DNA of 64,000 nt from Xanthomonas sacchari. GTDB taxonomy: Bacteria > Pseudomonadota > Gammaproteobacteria > Xanthomonadales > Xanthomonadaceae. The notes under the pieces are model-generated. The model ran no database searches. It was not told where the DNA came from and saw only the letters and a list, made by a program, of their open reading frames with translations. Of this stretch, positions 51,745 to 62,200 are shown piece by piece; the first letter of the stretch is position 1; every line of letters starts with the position of its first letter. The stretch spans positions 1,655,001-1,719,000 of the forward strand of contig NZ_CP100647.1 in NCBI RefSeq assembly GCF_024266585.1, written 5' to 3'. Position numbers and translations under genes: made by a program.

Positions 51745-51820
51745 GGGCCGTTAGCTCAGTCGGTAGAGCAGAAGACTTTTAATCTTTTGGTCGATGGTTC
51801 GAATCCATCACGGCCCACCA
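51745..51820 (+). tRNA. tRNA-Lys (anticodon TTT)
   Basis: 76 nt including encoded CCA. Acceptor stem GGGCCGT/ACGGCCC, D-loop AGCTCAGTCGGTAGAGC, anticodon loop CTTTTAA with TTT at its centre, T-loop GGTTCGAATCC. All four stems pair. No duplicate of the 3' end was seen in the window. Confidence 0.97.
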
Positions 51821-51925
51821 CTATTCCAGATAGTCAGGCATTGCCTTCGGTGGGTTTTTCGCCGGCTCCTGAAGTCACTTCTGAAATCGACGATAGGGCA
51901 CCATCAAAACTCCGGAACGCGTTCT

Positions 51926-51990
51926 GTAGGAGCGGCTTCAGCCGCGACGGGGCGTCCCGGTAGGTCCGTCGCGGCTGAAGCCGCTCCTAC
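51926..51990. repeat. REP-like palindrome, complete
   Basis: GTAGGAGCGGCTTCAGCCGC with GAC, core of about 19 nt, right arm GTCGCGGCTGAAGCCGCTCC with TAC. Next to it at 51997-52029, read in reverse, lies the shared flank GACACTCAAGCGGGATGCAG. Confidence 0.9.
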
Positions 51991-52469
51991 AGGGCAGGCT
52001 GCATCCCGCTTGAGTGTCGAAGAAGCAGGTTGTTCTAGGTGCCCAATAGACGCGCTGGTTCCACGGTCGGGGCGGTGGGTTCGTAGCATGGCTGCAGTGA
52101 CTCGGTTTTGTGGCCGCTTGTGGCCTGGTCATTCGGATCCGTGGTGCTTCGCTACTTCAGGCCGTCCAGTGCAACGCGATCGCCCGCGGCGATCACGCCT
52201 TGCTTGATCGCGCGCGGGGTCAAGCGCTGCCGAGCGTTGTCGAACGCGCGCTTCGGGCACATGGCGCCGCTTTTGTTCGCGACACGTGGGCGATGTCCTG
52301 GCCGCATCGGATCGCAAGGTAACTGCGTGCGGATGCACGTCGTCGTATCGGCCGCAGCGTCGGCTTGCAGACCGCGCAGCGGAGATTGCCGGCGCCGCGC
52401 GCACCGGTCCTGGGCCTGAACGCTTCGCTGAAGTTGTTATGATGGACGCTGTCTACAGGGGACTTTCTT
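51991..52469. other. Gene-free stretch after tRNA-Lys
   Basis: Together with 51821-51925 this makes about 650 bp after the tRNA with no convincing gene, only the REP element and its flank. No integrase fragment or direct repeat of the tRNA end is visible. Confidence 0.5.
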
Positions 52470-52826
52470 GTGCGATCGAACGCTTTCATTCTCACCGCCG
52501 TCCTGGCGGTTCTTTCCGGGTCGGTACACGCTGCCCAGTCCGGCCACTACATGGTCGTGCGCAAGCAACTGACGATTGCGAGCCTGCCGGACGACGACAT
52601 GCGCCCACAGATCGTCGGGACCGTTGTCGCCGTCAATGCCGAAGGCACGACCCTGAAAGGTGGCGCCCGCGTACCTGCCAAGGGTGCCAAGCCAGGTGAA
52701 TTGGCGAGGTTCGCCTGCCGTTCGATCGAGATGGACAACAAGCCGCCAGTCTCGACCGACTGCGAGCTGATCAGCACCCAGGCACCCGACAAGCAGGCGC
52801 GCGACTACAGCAACTTCTGGGACTGA
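52470..52826 (+). CDS. Small secreted protein of unknown function
   Basis: 118 aa from GTG 52470 with AGGGGA upstream. Signal peptide to GSVHAA, mature part about 96 aa with two Cys (FACRSIEMDN, STDCELIST) that may pair, and a beta-rich look (VVAVNAEGTTLKGGARV). No family recognised. A strong terminator follows, which supports a real transcript. Confidence 0.7.
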   Translation: MRSNAFILTAVLAVLSGSVHAAQSGHYMVVRKQLTIASLPDDDMRPQIVGTVVAVNAEGTTLKGGARVPAKGAKPGELARFACRSIEMDNKPPVSTDCELISTQAPDKQARDYSNFWD

Positions 52827-52863
52827 CCCGGCGCCGCAGTGGCGCTACGGTCAGCATCTTCGG

Positions 52864-52896
52864 AACCCCGGCCACGCGCCGGGGTTTTGTTTTTCC
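52864..52896 (+). terminator. Rho-independent terminator
   Basis: 9-bp stem AACCCCGGC (52864-52872)/GCCGGGGTT (52878-52886), 5-nt loop, then TTGTTTTTCC. Ends the transcript of the small secreted protein. Confidence 0.9.
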
Positions 52897-52993
52897 TCTT
52901 TCGCTCAGCTGCGCAAGCGGAAGCCCGCGTCTGCGCCATCATGGGGAGCCGTGCACTGTCGCGCCGCGTTGGCATCCACTGCACCCCGATCGC

Positions 52994-53611
52994 TCATCCC
53001 AGGGGCTGCAGAAGCAATGAGAGGCACAACCCCAGCATGAACAGCGCGACCGCCGCATCCAGCAGCCGCCACGCGGCGGGCTTGCGGAACACCGGTTGCA
53101 GCAGCCGGGCGCCGTAGCCCAGGCTGCAGAACCAGGTCGCGCTGGCCAGGCAGGCGCCGAGCGCGAACGCCCAGCGCAGTTGTCCCGGGTAGCGCGTGGA
53201 GAGGCTGCCCAGCAGCACCATGGTGTCCAGATACACGTGCGGATTGAGGAAGGTGAAGGCCAGGCAGGTCAGCAGGGCGCGCTGCCAGCGCTGCCGATCC
53301 TGGCCTTGCGCCAGCAGGCCGCCACTGCCGCGCCAGGCGCGCCGCGCCGCCAGCAGCGCATACGCGCCGAGAAAGGCCGCGCCGCCGAAGCGCAATCCCT
53401 GTAGTACGCCTGGCCAGGTATCCACCACGGCGCCGATGCCGGACACGCCGAGCACGATCAGCGCGACGTCGCTGGCGGCGCACACGGCCACGACCAGGCC
53501 GACATGCCGACGCTGCAGCCCCTGGCGCAGCACGAAGGCGTTCTGCGCGCCGATGGCGACGATCAGGCCGGCGCCGGCGACGAAGCCGGTCAACAGTGCG
53601 TGCAGCCACAT
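52994..53611 (-). CDS. argO: LysE/ArgO family basic amino-acid exporter
   Basis: 205 aa inner-membrane exporter with about six hydrophobic segments, start MWLHALLTGFVAGAGLIVAIGAQNAFVLRQGLQ with the family's GAQNAFVLRQG motif; FTFLNPHVYLDTMVLLGSLS is the conserved NPHVYLD block. It exports arginine/lysine and toxic analogues such as canavanine. Divergent from an ArgP-like regulator 105 bp away, the usual pairing. Confidence 0.92.
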   Translation of the reverse strand: MWLHALLTGFVAGAGLIVAIGAQNAFVLRQGLQRRHVGLVVAVCAASDVALIVLGVSGIGAVVDTWPGVLQGLRFGGAAFLGAYALLAARRAWRGSGGLLAQGQDRQRWQRALLTCLAFTFLNPHVYLDTMVLLGSLSTRYPGQLRWAFALGACLASATWFCSLGYGARLLQPVFRKPAAWRLLDAAVALFMLGLCLSLLLQPLG

Positions 53612-53716
53612 GCGCTAGGTCCTGGTGGGTGGGGCGAGCATGCTGCACGCGCCACCGCCATTAGCCAAACTCATTTTTCTGTAGGCTGTGAAGCATTCCT
53701 AATCTGCCTCGCCGTC

Positions 53717-54625
53717 ATGGATCTGCTGCATCCCCAGCTGTCCGCCTTCGCCGCCGTCCTGGAAGAAGGCAGTTTCGAGGCCGCCGCACGCCGCCTGGCG
53801 CTGACTCCGTCGGCGGTGTCGCAGCGGATCAAGGCGCTGGAAGACCGGCTCGGCCAGGTGCTGATCGTGCGCCAGGCCCCATGCCGGCCGACCCCCGCGG
53901 GCGAGCGCCTGCTGCGCAGCGTGCGGCCGATGCAGGTGCTGGAGGCCGAGGCGGTGGCCGACCTGCTGCCCGCGCCCGCCAGCAGCGCAGCGGCGCGCAG
54001 CATCGCCATCGCGGTCAACGACGACTCGCTGCAGACTTGGTTCCTGGACGCGCTGGCGGTGCTGCACGACGCGCATGGCTACCTGTTCGACATCCAGGTG
54101 GACGACCAGGATCACACGCTGGAACTGCTGCGCAGCGGTGCGGTCCTCGGCGCCGTCACCTCCGTCGGCAAGGCGTTGCAGGGCTGCAATGTGCTGCCGC
54201 TGGGGGCGATGCGCTACCGCGCGATCGCCTCGCCGGCCTTTGTCGCCCGTTACTTCGCCCAGGGCCTGGATGCGGCGGCGTTGGCGCGCGCCCCGATGAT
54301 CGTCTACAACCGCAAGGACGCGCTGCAGGCGCGCTTCGTGCGCCGCATCACCCGCTCGCGCCTGAGCCCGCCGATCCACTACCTGCCGACCTCCATCGGC
54401 TTCGTCGACGCAGCCGCCCGCGGCCTGGGTTGGTGCCTGGCACCGGAGCAGATGCTGGGGGCTGCGCTGCGACAGCAGCAGATCGTGGTCGTCGACCCGC
54501 AGCGCTGGCTCGATGTGCCGCTGTACTGGCAGCACGTGGCGGTCCGCTCCAGGACGCTGCAGCAGATCGGTCAGGCACTGCGTACCGCAGCGGGGCGCAT
54601 GCGCGCGCCAGCGGCGCCGGCCTGA
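53717..54625 (+). CDS. argP: LysR-type regulator ArgP (IciA-like)
   Basis: 302 aa. N-terminal helix-turn-helix LLHPQLSAFAAVLEEGSFEA, then RLALTPSAVSQRIKALEDRL, matches ArgP. The effector domain follows (RSIAIAVNDDSLQTWFLDAL). It would activate the divergent argO exporter in response to arginine and lysine. ATG 53717 starts at the homologous position; frames extend upstream but overlap the control region. Confidence 0.92.
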   Translation: MDLLHPQLSAFAAVLEEGSFEAAARRLALTPSAVSQRIKALEDRLGQVLIVRQAPCRPTPAGERLLRSVRPMQVLEAEAVADLLPAPASSAAARSIAIAVNDDSLQTWFLDALAVLHDAHGYLFDIQVDDQDHTLELLRSGAVLGAVTSVGKALQGCNVLPLGAMRYRAIASPAFVARYFAQGLDAAALARAPMIVYNRKDALQARFVRRITRSRLSPPIHYLPTSIGFVDAAARGLGWCLAPEQMLGAALRQQQIVVVDPQRWLDVPLYWQHVAVRSRTLQQIGQALRTAAGRMRAPAAPA

Positions 54626-54875
54626 GCGGGCGCTGACGATCGTCCACGCGGCCCTTTCTCGCGATAGCGACGAGGCCTCGACGTTGAGCGTTGCGCTGGC
54701 GCTGGACGTGGCTGTTGGTGGATGGCGCCGCAGCGATTGCATACCGCTGCGTACAGGCACGCAGTACTGCGACGGCGCCGAGCGCCGTTGCCGCGGGACG
54801 CATCAGGATCCCACTCAATGCGCCGGCGATGTGCGTGGACGATCCGCGGGCCGAAGGCGGCGGCGGACCACGGCG

Positions 54876-55502
54876 TCAGCTGCGCGCCGTGCTGAAGATC
54901 CCGGCCAGGCTTTCGCTCAGGATCAACTGCAGGTGCATGCGGTTGAGCTCCACGCCGGTGGTCATCATCATGTGCAGGCCGCCGCACATCGCCGCGACCG
55001 CGTAGACGCGGGCCTGGAACTCCGCCTCGCTGCCGCTCCAGCCGTGGTCGCGCAGCATGCGCCGCAGCAGGTCGCCGAGGTTCTGCACCAGGGACACGTT
55101 GAGCCGGCGCGCGTACTGCGCCAGGTCGGGGTCGCGCGCGGCGGCCAGGTCCATTTCCAGGTCCAGGCGCCGCCGCCGCTGGTTGGCATCGGCCACCAGC
55201 CACTCTTCCAGCGCACCGGCGATGAACGCCGTGGCGTCCTGGTGCGGTGGCGGCTGCAGCAGCCACATCGTGCGGATGGCGCGCTCGTAGCCGCGTTCCA
55301 TCAGTGCCTGGACCAGGCCACGCTTGTCGTCGAACTGTCGGCGCACCGCGCTGCAGGGGACGTCGGCAATCCCGGCGATCAGTTCGAAGGTGGTGGCGCC
55401 GAGACCGTTCTCCGCGATGCAGCGCTCGGCCGCATCGAGGACATCGTCGTGCTGGCGCTGCTCGCGTTCGCGGGCGCTGTGCAGCCGGACTACGTTGGAC
55501 AT
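54876..55502 (-). CDS. TetR/AcrR family transcriptional regulator
   Basis: 208 aa from ATG 55502. N-terminal helix-turn-helix DDVLDAAERCIAENGLGATT with FELIAGIADVPCSAVRRQFD; the rest is a helical ligand domain, with Met/His-rich ending (GGLHMMMTTGVELNRMHLQL). Neighbours do not tell its target, and no clear operator palindrome was found. The first 250 bp downstream (54626-54875) are empty. Confidence 0.85.
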   Translation of the reverse strand: MSNVVRLHSAREREQRQHDDVLDAAERCIAENGLGATTFELIAGIADVPCSAVRRQFDDKRGLVQALMERGYERAIRTMWLLQPPPHQDATAFIAGALEEWLVADANQRRRRLDLEMDLAAARDPDLAQYARRLNVSLVQNLGDLLRRMLRDHGWSGSEAEFQARVYAVAAMCGGLHMMMTTGVELNRMHLQLILSESLAGIFSTARS

Positions 55503-55924
55503 GGCGTGGGCTCGGGGGAAAGCGGTGCCACAAGGAGGGGGGCGTCGGGGAGCGCCTCGCGGGGAGCGTGCTGCCAGGTCGCGCCGCCACAGGCGAATGT
55601 CCTGCTGCGCGATTGTAGTCGCGATATGGCGCGAGCGTCGCGCACGCGGCTGATGCGATCGCCACGACCGTGACGCCGGCAACGCTGCACGATGGGGCTG
55701 CGTCGCGTTTCGCTGCAGGCAGGACTGGGGGGCCTACGCCGCCGTGGTCTGACGGTGCCCAGTCAGGCGGGCGAAGGTGGACCTGGGGTGGCCGAAAGGC
55801 AGGGGGGCGCAGTCGCCGGATCGGCGGAAGGCGCGCAGACGCCGGCGGCGGAGTCGGGCAATACGAGATTCCGACGATTTGCGCACCGCCTGCGTGGCGG
55901 TGCGTGGTCGGGCGTTCGCCGCGG
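55503..55924. other. 422-bp intergenic region
   Basis: Lies upstream of the TetR gene and downstream of the next minus-strand gene. No convincing open reading frame, hairpin with T-run, or repeat was seen. Confidence 0.45.
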
Positions 55925-56419
55925 TTACCAGCCGAACGGCGGCGGGCCGTAGGCGCCGGGGTAGTAGCCACGGCCGAACACCGGGCCGTCGCCGCGGCCG
56001 ACACTGATGCTGATGCCCATCTGTCGGGGCTTGCCGTCGTCGGTGTAGGAGGTCTTGCACAGGTTCAGGTTGGCGGCCTGGTAGTTGCTGTTGCCGCCGT
56101 GCGATGAGTAGCCGATGCCGGTGGCGACGCTGCCGTGCACGTCGCCATTGCAGCGCTCGGCCTGCGCCTGCAGCGCTTCGGCGCGCGCCTGCGCCGCCGC
56201 GGCCTTCTGGGCCGAGGCCGAGGTGCCGCTGGTGTCGCCGTAGTAGGCGCCCGGCGGATCGGCCTTGGTGCCGGGATCGGCATAGGTGATCGGCTGCTGC
56301 GGCACGCTCAGGTCGAGCTTGCGCTTGGCCGCCTCGCTGTCGCTGGTGGCGTCGGCGGTCTGGGCCAGGGCCGGGCCGGCAAGCAGGGCGCAGGCGAGGA
56401 GAAGGAGGCTGCGGTTCAT
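55925..56419 (-). CDS. Secreted Gly/Tyr-rich protein of unknown function
   Basis: 164 aa with signal peptide MNRSLLLLACALLAGPALAQ. The mature protein has a helical Ala-rich middle (SAQKAAAAQARAEALQAQAE), then YSSHGGNSNYQAANLNLCKT and a Gly/Tyr/Pro end (GRGYYPGAYGPPPFGW). One Cys pair possible (ERCNGD, LNLCKT). Not recognised; could be an envelope protein. It follows recQ by 149 bp on the same strand. Confidence 0.7.
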   Translation of the reverse strand: MNRSLLLLACALLAGPALAQTADATSDSEAAKRKLDLSVPQQPITYADPGTKADPPGAYYGDTSGTSASAQKAAAAQARAEALQAQAERCNGDVHGSVATGIGYSSHGGNSNYQAANLNLCKTSYTDDGKPRQMGISISVGRGDGPVFGRGYYPGAYGPPPFGW

Positions 56420-56568
56420 CGGGCATCCGCCAGGAGAGAGGGGCCCGGCGGAGCCAGGTAGACGCTCTGCCGTGACGCTGACGCTATCAATACCACGTTG
56501 AACCCGGCCTGTCGGTGCCGCGGGCCTCGCCGCGGCGCGCGGGCGAGGCGGGCGCCGGTGCCCGCCAC

Positions 56569-58377
<1,809 letters not shown>

Positions 58378-58572
58378 GTGCGTAGGATACCGTGCCGCGC
58401 CGGCGCGGTTGCCTTCCGGATGTCCGCAAACGCGTATCAGGCAAACGCGCGCCGGTCTGTAGGAGGCGGCTGTCCCGCGGTGGGGGCCGACATTAGAACG
58501 GCGTCGGGACGGAAGTCCCTCCCGTAGTGGCCCCAGCCAACGTATCGCTCCCGGCGACGGCGCGCGCGGCGC

Positions 58573-58597
58573 GCCCTGCCTGCCAAGCAGGCAGGGC
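58573..58597 (-). terminator. Strong hairpin after dps
   Basis: Perfect 11-bp stem GCCCTGCCTGC (58573-58583)/GCAGGCAGGGC (58587-58597), 3-nt loop, 8 bp past the dps stop. No T-run follows on the minus strand, so termination may need Rho. Confidence 0.6.
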
Positions 58598-58605
58598 GGC
58601 ACCCC

Positions 58606-59172
58606 TTACTGCAGCAGCGAGCGCAGCATCCAGGCGTACTTCTCGTGGGTCTGCAGGCGCTGGGTCAGCAGGTCCACCGACGGGTCGTCGCCGGCGTCGT
58701 CGGCGGTCTTGAGCACCTTGCGCGCGGTGCGGCACACCGCTTCGTTGCCGACCACCAGCTGGCGCACCATCTCGCGCCAGTCGGCGCTGTCGCCGAGGCC
58801 TTCTTCTTCCGGGATCGAGGTCAGCGCGGCGTACTCCTTGTACGAGCCCGGGGCGTTGAAGCCCAGGGCGCGGATGCGCTCGGCGACGTCGTCCAGCGCC
58901 GCCCACTGCTCGGTGTACTGCGTCTCGAACATCAGGTGCAGCGAGTTGAACATCGACCCGGTCACGTTCCAGTGGAAGTTGTGGGTCTTCAGGTACAGGG
59001 TGAAGGCGTCGGCCATGAAGTGCGACAGGCCGTCGGCGATCTTCTTGCGATCGCCGCCGCCGATCCCGATATCGATGTTGGGCGCGGCCGGCGCCAGCGC
59101 GGCCAGCGGCTGGCCGGCGACGGCCTTGCTGGCGGAGTTCTTGGTCTTGCCGGGGGTCTTGCTCTTGGCCAT
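58606..59172 (-). CDS. dps: Dps family DNA-binding ferroxidase
   Basis: 188 aa from ATG 59172 (SD AAGAGGAA). Ferritin-like dodecamer protecting DNA by oxidising and storing iron. Ferroxidase residues are in LKTHNFHWNVTGSMFNSLHL and DDVAERIRALG. The N-terminal 45 residues are Lys/Ala/Gly-rich (KSKTPGKTKNSASKAVAGQP) and probably bind DNA. Divergent from hrpA; the 92-bp spacer may hold an oxidative-stress site, not identified. Confidence 0.93.
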   Translation of the reverse strand: MAKSKTPGKTKNSASKAVAGQPLAALAPAAPNIDIGIGGGDRKKIADGLSHFMADAFTLYLKTHNFHWNVTGSMFNSLHLMFETQYTEQWAALDDVAERIRALGFNAPGSYKEYAALTSIPEEEGLGDSADWREMVRQLVVGNEAVCRTARKVLKTADDAGDDPSVDLLTQRLQTHEKYAWMLRSLLQ

Positions 59173-59264
59173 GGGAATTCCTCTTGGGGGTAACAGACAA
59201 GATGGCGTCACAATAGACAGACTAAAGCATGCGCTGTGATTCAACGTTCAATGGCACCTGATTG

Positions 59265-62200
59265 ATGAATGCTATCGAGAAATCTTCCGTGCCGGCACGC
59301 CTGCGCGAACGCCGCGCCGCGATCGACGGCGCGCTGACCCGCGACCGCGGCCGCCTGCTGGGCCTATGGTCGCGCTGGCAGGGCGCACCGGGCAATGCCG
59401 CGCTGGAGACCGCGTTCGAGCAGGCGCTGCAGGCGTCGCAGGCGCGTTGCGCCGCGCGCGCGGCGCAGCAGCCGGCGATCACCCTGGACCCGCAGTTGCC
59501 GATCGCGCGCGAGGCCGAGCGCATCGTGGCGCTGATCCGCGACCACCAGGTGGTGGTGATCGCCGGCGAGACCGGCTCGGGCAAAACCACGCAGTTGCCG
59601 AAGCTGTGCCTGGCCGCCGGACGCGGCGCCGCCGGCATGATCGGCTGCACCCAGCCGCGGCGCATCGCCGCGCGCGCGGTGGCCAGCCGCGTGGCCGAGG
59701 AACTGCGCACGCCGGTGGGCGAGACGGTGGGCTTCCAGGTGCGCTTCAACGACCGGGTCGGCGAACAGACCCGGATCAAGTTCATGACCGACGGCATCCT
59801 GCTGGCCGAGATCGCCAGCGACCGCTGGCTGTCCAGCTACGACACGATCATCGTCGACGAGGCGCACGAGCGCAGCCTCAACATCGATTTCCTGCTCGGC
59901 TACCTCAAGCAACTGCTGCGCAAGCGCCCGGACCTGAAGGTCATCGTGACCTCGGCGACGATCGACACCGCGCGCTTCGCCGCGCATTTCGACGATGCGC
60001 CGGTGATCAGCGTGGAAGGCCGGACCTATCCGGTGGAGGTGCGCTATCGGCCGCTGGAAGAGCCGGGAGTGGAGAGTGGGGATGGCCAGCCTGCGGCTGT
60101 CGAGGAGCGCGCGGGATTGGCAGAAGCCCGTGACGCCGAACGCGCGCGGCCAACCGCCGTTTCGAATCCCGAATCCCGAATCCCCACTGCCGGCCTCTCG
60201 GTCAACGATGCGATCGTGGCGGCGGTGGACGAAATCACCCGGCTGGATCCGCGCGGCGACGTGCTGGTGTTCCTGCCCGGCGAGCGCGAGATCCGCGATG
60301 CGCACCATGCGCTGGAACGGCGCAAGTACCGCGAGACCGAGGTGCTGCCGCTGTACGCGCGGCTCTCCAACGCCGACCAGGACCGGGTGTTCAACCCCGG
60401 TCCGCGGCGGCGCCTGGTGCTGGCCACCAATGTCGCCGAAACCTCGCTGACGGTGCCGCGCATCCGCTACGTGGTCGATCCCGGCTACGCGCGGGTCAAG
60501 CGCTACAGCCCGCGGCAGAAGCTCGACCGCCTGCACATCGAGCCGATCTCGCAGGCCAGCGCCAACCAGCGCAAGGGCCGTTGCGGCCGCATCGCCGAAG
60601 GCATCTGCTACCGGCTGTACGCCGAGGCGGACTTCCAGGCACGGCCGGAGTTCACCGATCCGGAGATCCGCCGCTCCAGCCTGGCCGGGGTGATCCTGCG
60701 CATGCTGCAGCTGGGGCTGGGACGGATCGAGGATTTCCCGTTCCTGGAGCCGCCGGACGAGCGCGCGGTGGCCGATGGCTGGCAGCAGCTGGTGGAACTG
60801 GGCGCGGTCGGCGAGCCGGACCGCCATGGCGTGCGCAAGCTCACCGAGATCGGCCGCAAGATGGCGCGGCTGCCGGTGGACGTGAAGCTGGCGCGGATGC
60901 TGGTGGCGGCGCAGCAGCACGGCTGCCTGCGGCCGATGCTGGTGATCGCCGCGTTCCTGGGCATCCAGGACCCGCGCGAGCGCCCGCCGGAGGCGCGCGA
61001 GGCCGCCGACAACGCGCATGCCAAGTTCGCCGATGCGCGTTCGGAATTCGTCGGCATCCTGCGTCTGTGGGACGGCTACCGGCAGGCGCACGAGGACCTG
61101 ACCCAGTCCAAGCTGCGTGACTGGTGCGGACGGCATTTCCTGGGCTTCCTGCGCATGCGCGAGTGGCGCGAACTGCACCGCCAGCTGCATCTGCTGTGCG
61201 CGGAGCTGGGCTGGACCGAGGAGCCGGCGGAGGCCTCCATGCGGCCGTTGCTGGCCGGCGCCGCGGCGCCCGCACCGGCACGCGATGCCGAGACTGCGGC
61301 GCGCGCGACCCGCGGGCAACTGCACCGTGCCGCGCGCCTGGCCCGCGAAGGGCGCGCCGGCGGCGCGCCGCCGGCCACGCCGGTGCCGGCGGCGCAGACG
61401 CCGCCACCCCCGGCACCCGCCGAGGCGGGCGAGGCGCCGCGCGCCAGCGAACGCGAGCGTGCCGCCGCCTACCAGGCGCTGCACCGCGCGCTGCTGGCGG
61501 GCCTGCCGACCCAGGTCGGCCACCGCACCGAGAAGGGCGATTTCCTGGCGCCGCGGCAGCGCCGTTTCCTGTTGTTCCCCGGCTCGGCGCTGGCGCGCAA
61601 GCCGCCGCCGTGGGTGCTGCCGGCGACGCTGCTGGACACGCAGAAGGTGTGGGGCCTGACCAATGCGGCGATCGAGCCGGACTGGGTGATCGCCGAGTTG
61701 CCGCACCTGCTCGCGCGCAAGCACTTCGATCCGCACTGGTCGCGCGCGCAGGGGCAGGTGCTGGCCTCCGAGCAGATCAGCCTGTTCGGGCTGGTGCTGG
61801 CGCCGAAGAAGCCGGTGCACTACGGCCGCATCGATCCCCCCGGCGCGCACGAGCTGTTCGTGCGCCAGGGCTTGGTGCCGGGCGAGATCAACACCCGTGC
61901 CAGCTTCGTCGCCGACAACCAGAAGGTGCTGGCGCAGGCGCATGAGGAAGAAGCCAAGCTGCGCCGCGCCGGCATCGTCGCCGACGAGGACTGGCAGGCG
62001 CGCTGGTACCTGGACCGGATCCCCGGCGAGATCTACTCCGCCGCCGGCCTGGACGCCTGGTGGAAGGCGCTGGCGCCGGAGCAGCGGCGCGCGCTGCACT
62101 GGTCGCTGGCCGACCTGCTGCCAGGCGAGGGCAGCGCCGCCGAGCGCTACCCCGCGTACTTCCCGCTGGGCGATGCGCGGCTGGCGCTGCACTACCGCTT

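Noticed and set aside
51745-52469. tRNA-Lys as an integration site with an island after it
   Set aside because: No integrase, no direct repeat of the tRNA 3' end and only about 650 bp without genes before normal chromosomal genes resume.
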